A stretch of DNA of 64,000 nucleotides, taken from NCBI RefSeq assembly GCF_030159055.1, contig NZ_BQXQ01000014.1, positions 51,257 through 115,256 of the forward strand. The letters are read 5' to 3'. Below, one piece after another: positions 63,895 through 64,000 of the stretch. The notes beneath the pieces are model-generated. The model saw nothing but the letters and a program-made list of their open reading frames with translations. It ran no database searches and was not told the origin of the DNA. Origin of the DNA: Acidovorax sp. SUPP3334 (lineage in GTDB: Bacteria > Pseudomonadota > Gammaproteobacteria > Burkholderiales > Burkholderiaceae_C). Position 1 is the stretch's first letter, and each line of letters begins with the position of its first letter. The position numbers and the translations under genes are program-made.

Positions 63895-64000
63895 ATGAAA
63901 CGAGACGGACGCACCCTGGCCCACAATGTGTTGGAAGAAATGCGCATGCTGGCCGTACAGCGCATGCGCGAAGGAGAGTCGCCAGCAGCGGTGGCGGCTT
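63895..64000 (+). mobile_element. IS630-family transposase, N terminus (partial)
   Basis: ATG 63895 opens MKRDGRTLAHNVLEEMRMLA and continues VQRMREGESPAAVAA up to the window end. This is the N-terminal helix-turn-helix region of IS630-family transposases. Only 35 residues are in the window, so intactness cannot be judged. Confidence 0.75.

Overview
The window is a stretch of a high-GC betaproteobacterial chromosome, most likely a plant-associated Acidovorax (Paracidovorax) or a close relative in the Comamonadaceae. The basis is protein content and gene order read by eye: recA-recX, yajC-secD-secF, glnE divergent from a yhdP-nitrilase-sensor-regulator operon, DUF1631, two DUF4148 proteins, a 54-nt intergenic repeat in several copies, and a plant-inducible-promoter (PIP) box in front of a candidate type III effector. 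No database search was possible.

Layout. 1-10.5 kb: the end of a chemotaxis receptor, two membrane diguanylate cyclases, an M20 peptidase, a monoglyceride-lipase-like hydrolase, an SRAP protein that lacks Cys2, a chimeric IS5-family remnant, two DUF4148 secreted proteins with a shared palindrome upstream, and a TctD/TctE-like two-component system. 10.7-20.5 kb: chemotaxis receptor, MarR regulator, SOS-controlled recA with recX, DUF1631 protein, and secF/secD/yajC. 20.7-23.9 kb: an accessory cassette with a SleB-like putative peptidoglycan hydrolase, three tandem periplasmic paralogues that look like immunity proteins, and the remains of a fourth. 24-34.8 kb: indolepyruvate ferredoxin oxidoreductase divergent from an Lrp/AsnC regulator, a decayed MFS gene, the PIP-box effector candidate, a lipoprotein with two aspartyl-protease DTG motifs, mltA with a small divergent membrane protein whose start codon overlaps it, and an OmpA-like lipoprotein. 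34.9-45.6 kb: a tightly overlapping operon (yhdP, nitrilase-type hydrolase, PAS histidine kinase, FixJ-type regulator) divergent from glnE. 46-54.5 kb: an organosulfur acquisition cluster (FMN reductase, SfnG, a complete branched-chain-type ABC importer, and an SfnB/DszC-like flavoprotein). 54.5-64 kb: an accessory region with a 107-bp MITE-like element, an AP2-repeat protein followed by small coupled ORFs, and a type VI secretion vgrG operon (vgrG, DUF2169, DUF4150 PAAR-like, HH-motif nuclease toxin, putative beta-propeller immunity protein). It ends in an IS630-family element whose terminal repeat matches the ends of the MITE.

The accessory parts share a theme of attack and defence: one cell-wall effector with multiplied immunity genes, one VgrG-linked nuclease with a putative immunity gene, and one PIP-box gene probably aimed at a plant host. 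The strongest candidates for something undescribed are the SleB-like/triple-immunity cassette (20.7-23.9 kb) and the PIP-box C-H-D effector (29.7-31.2 kb).
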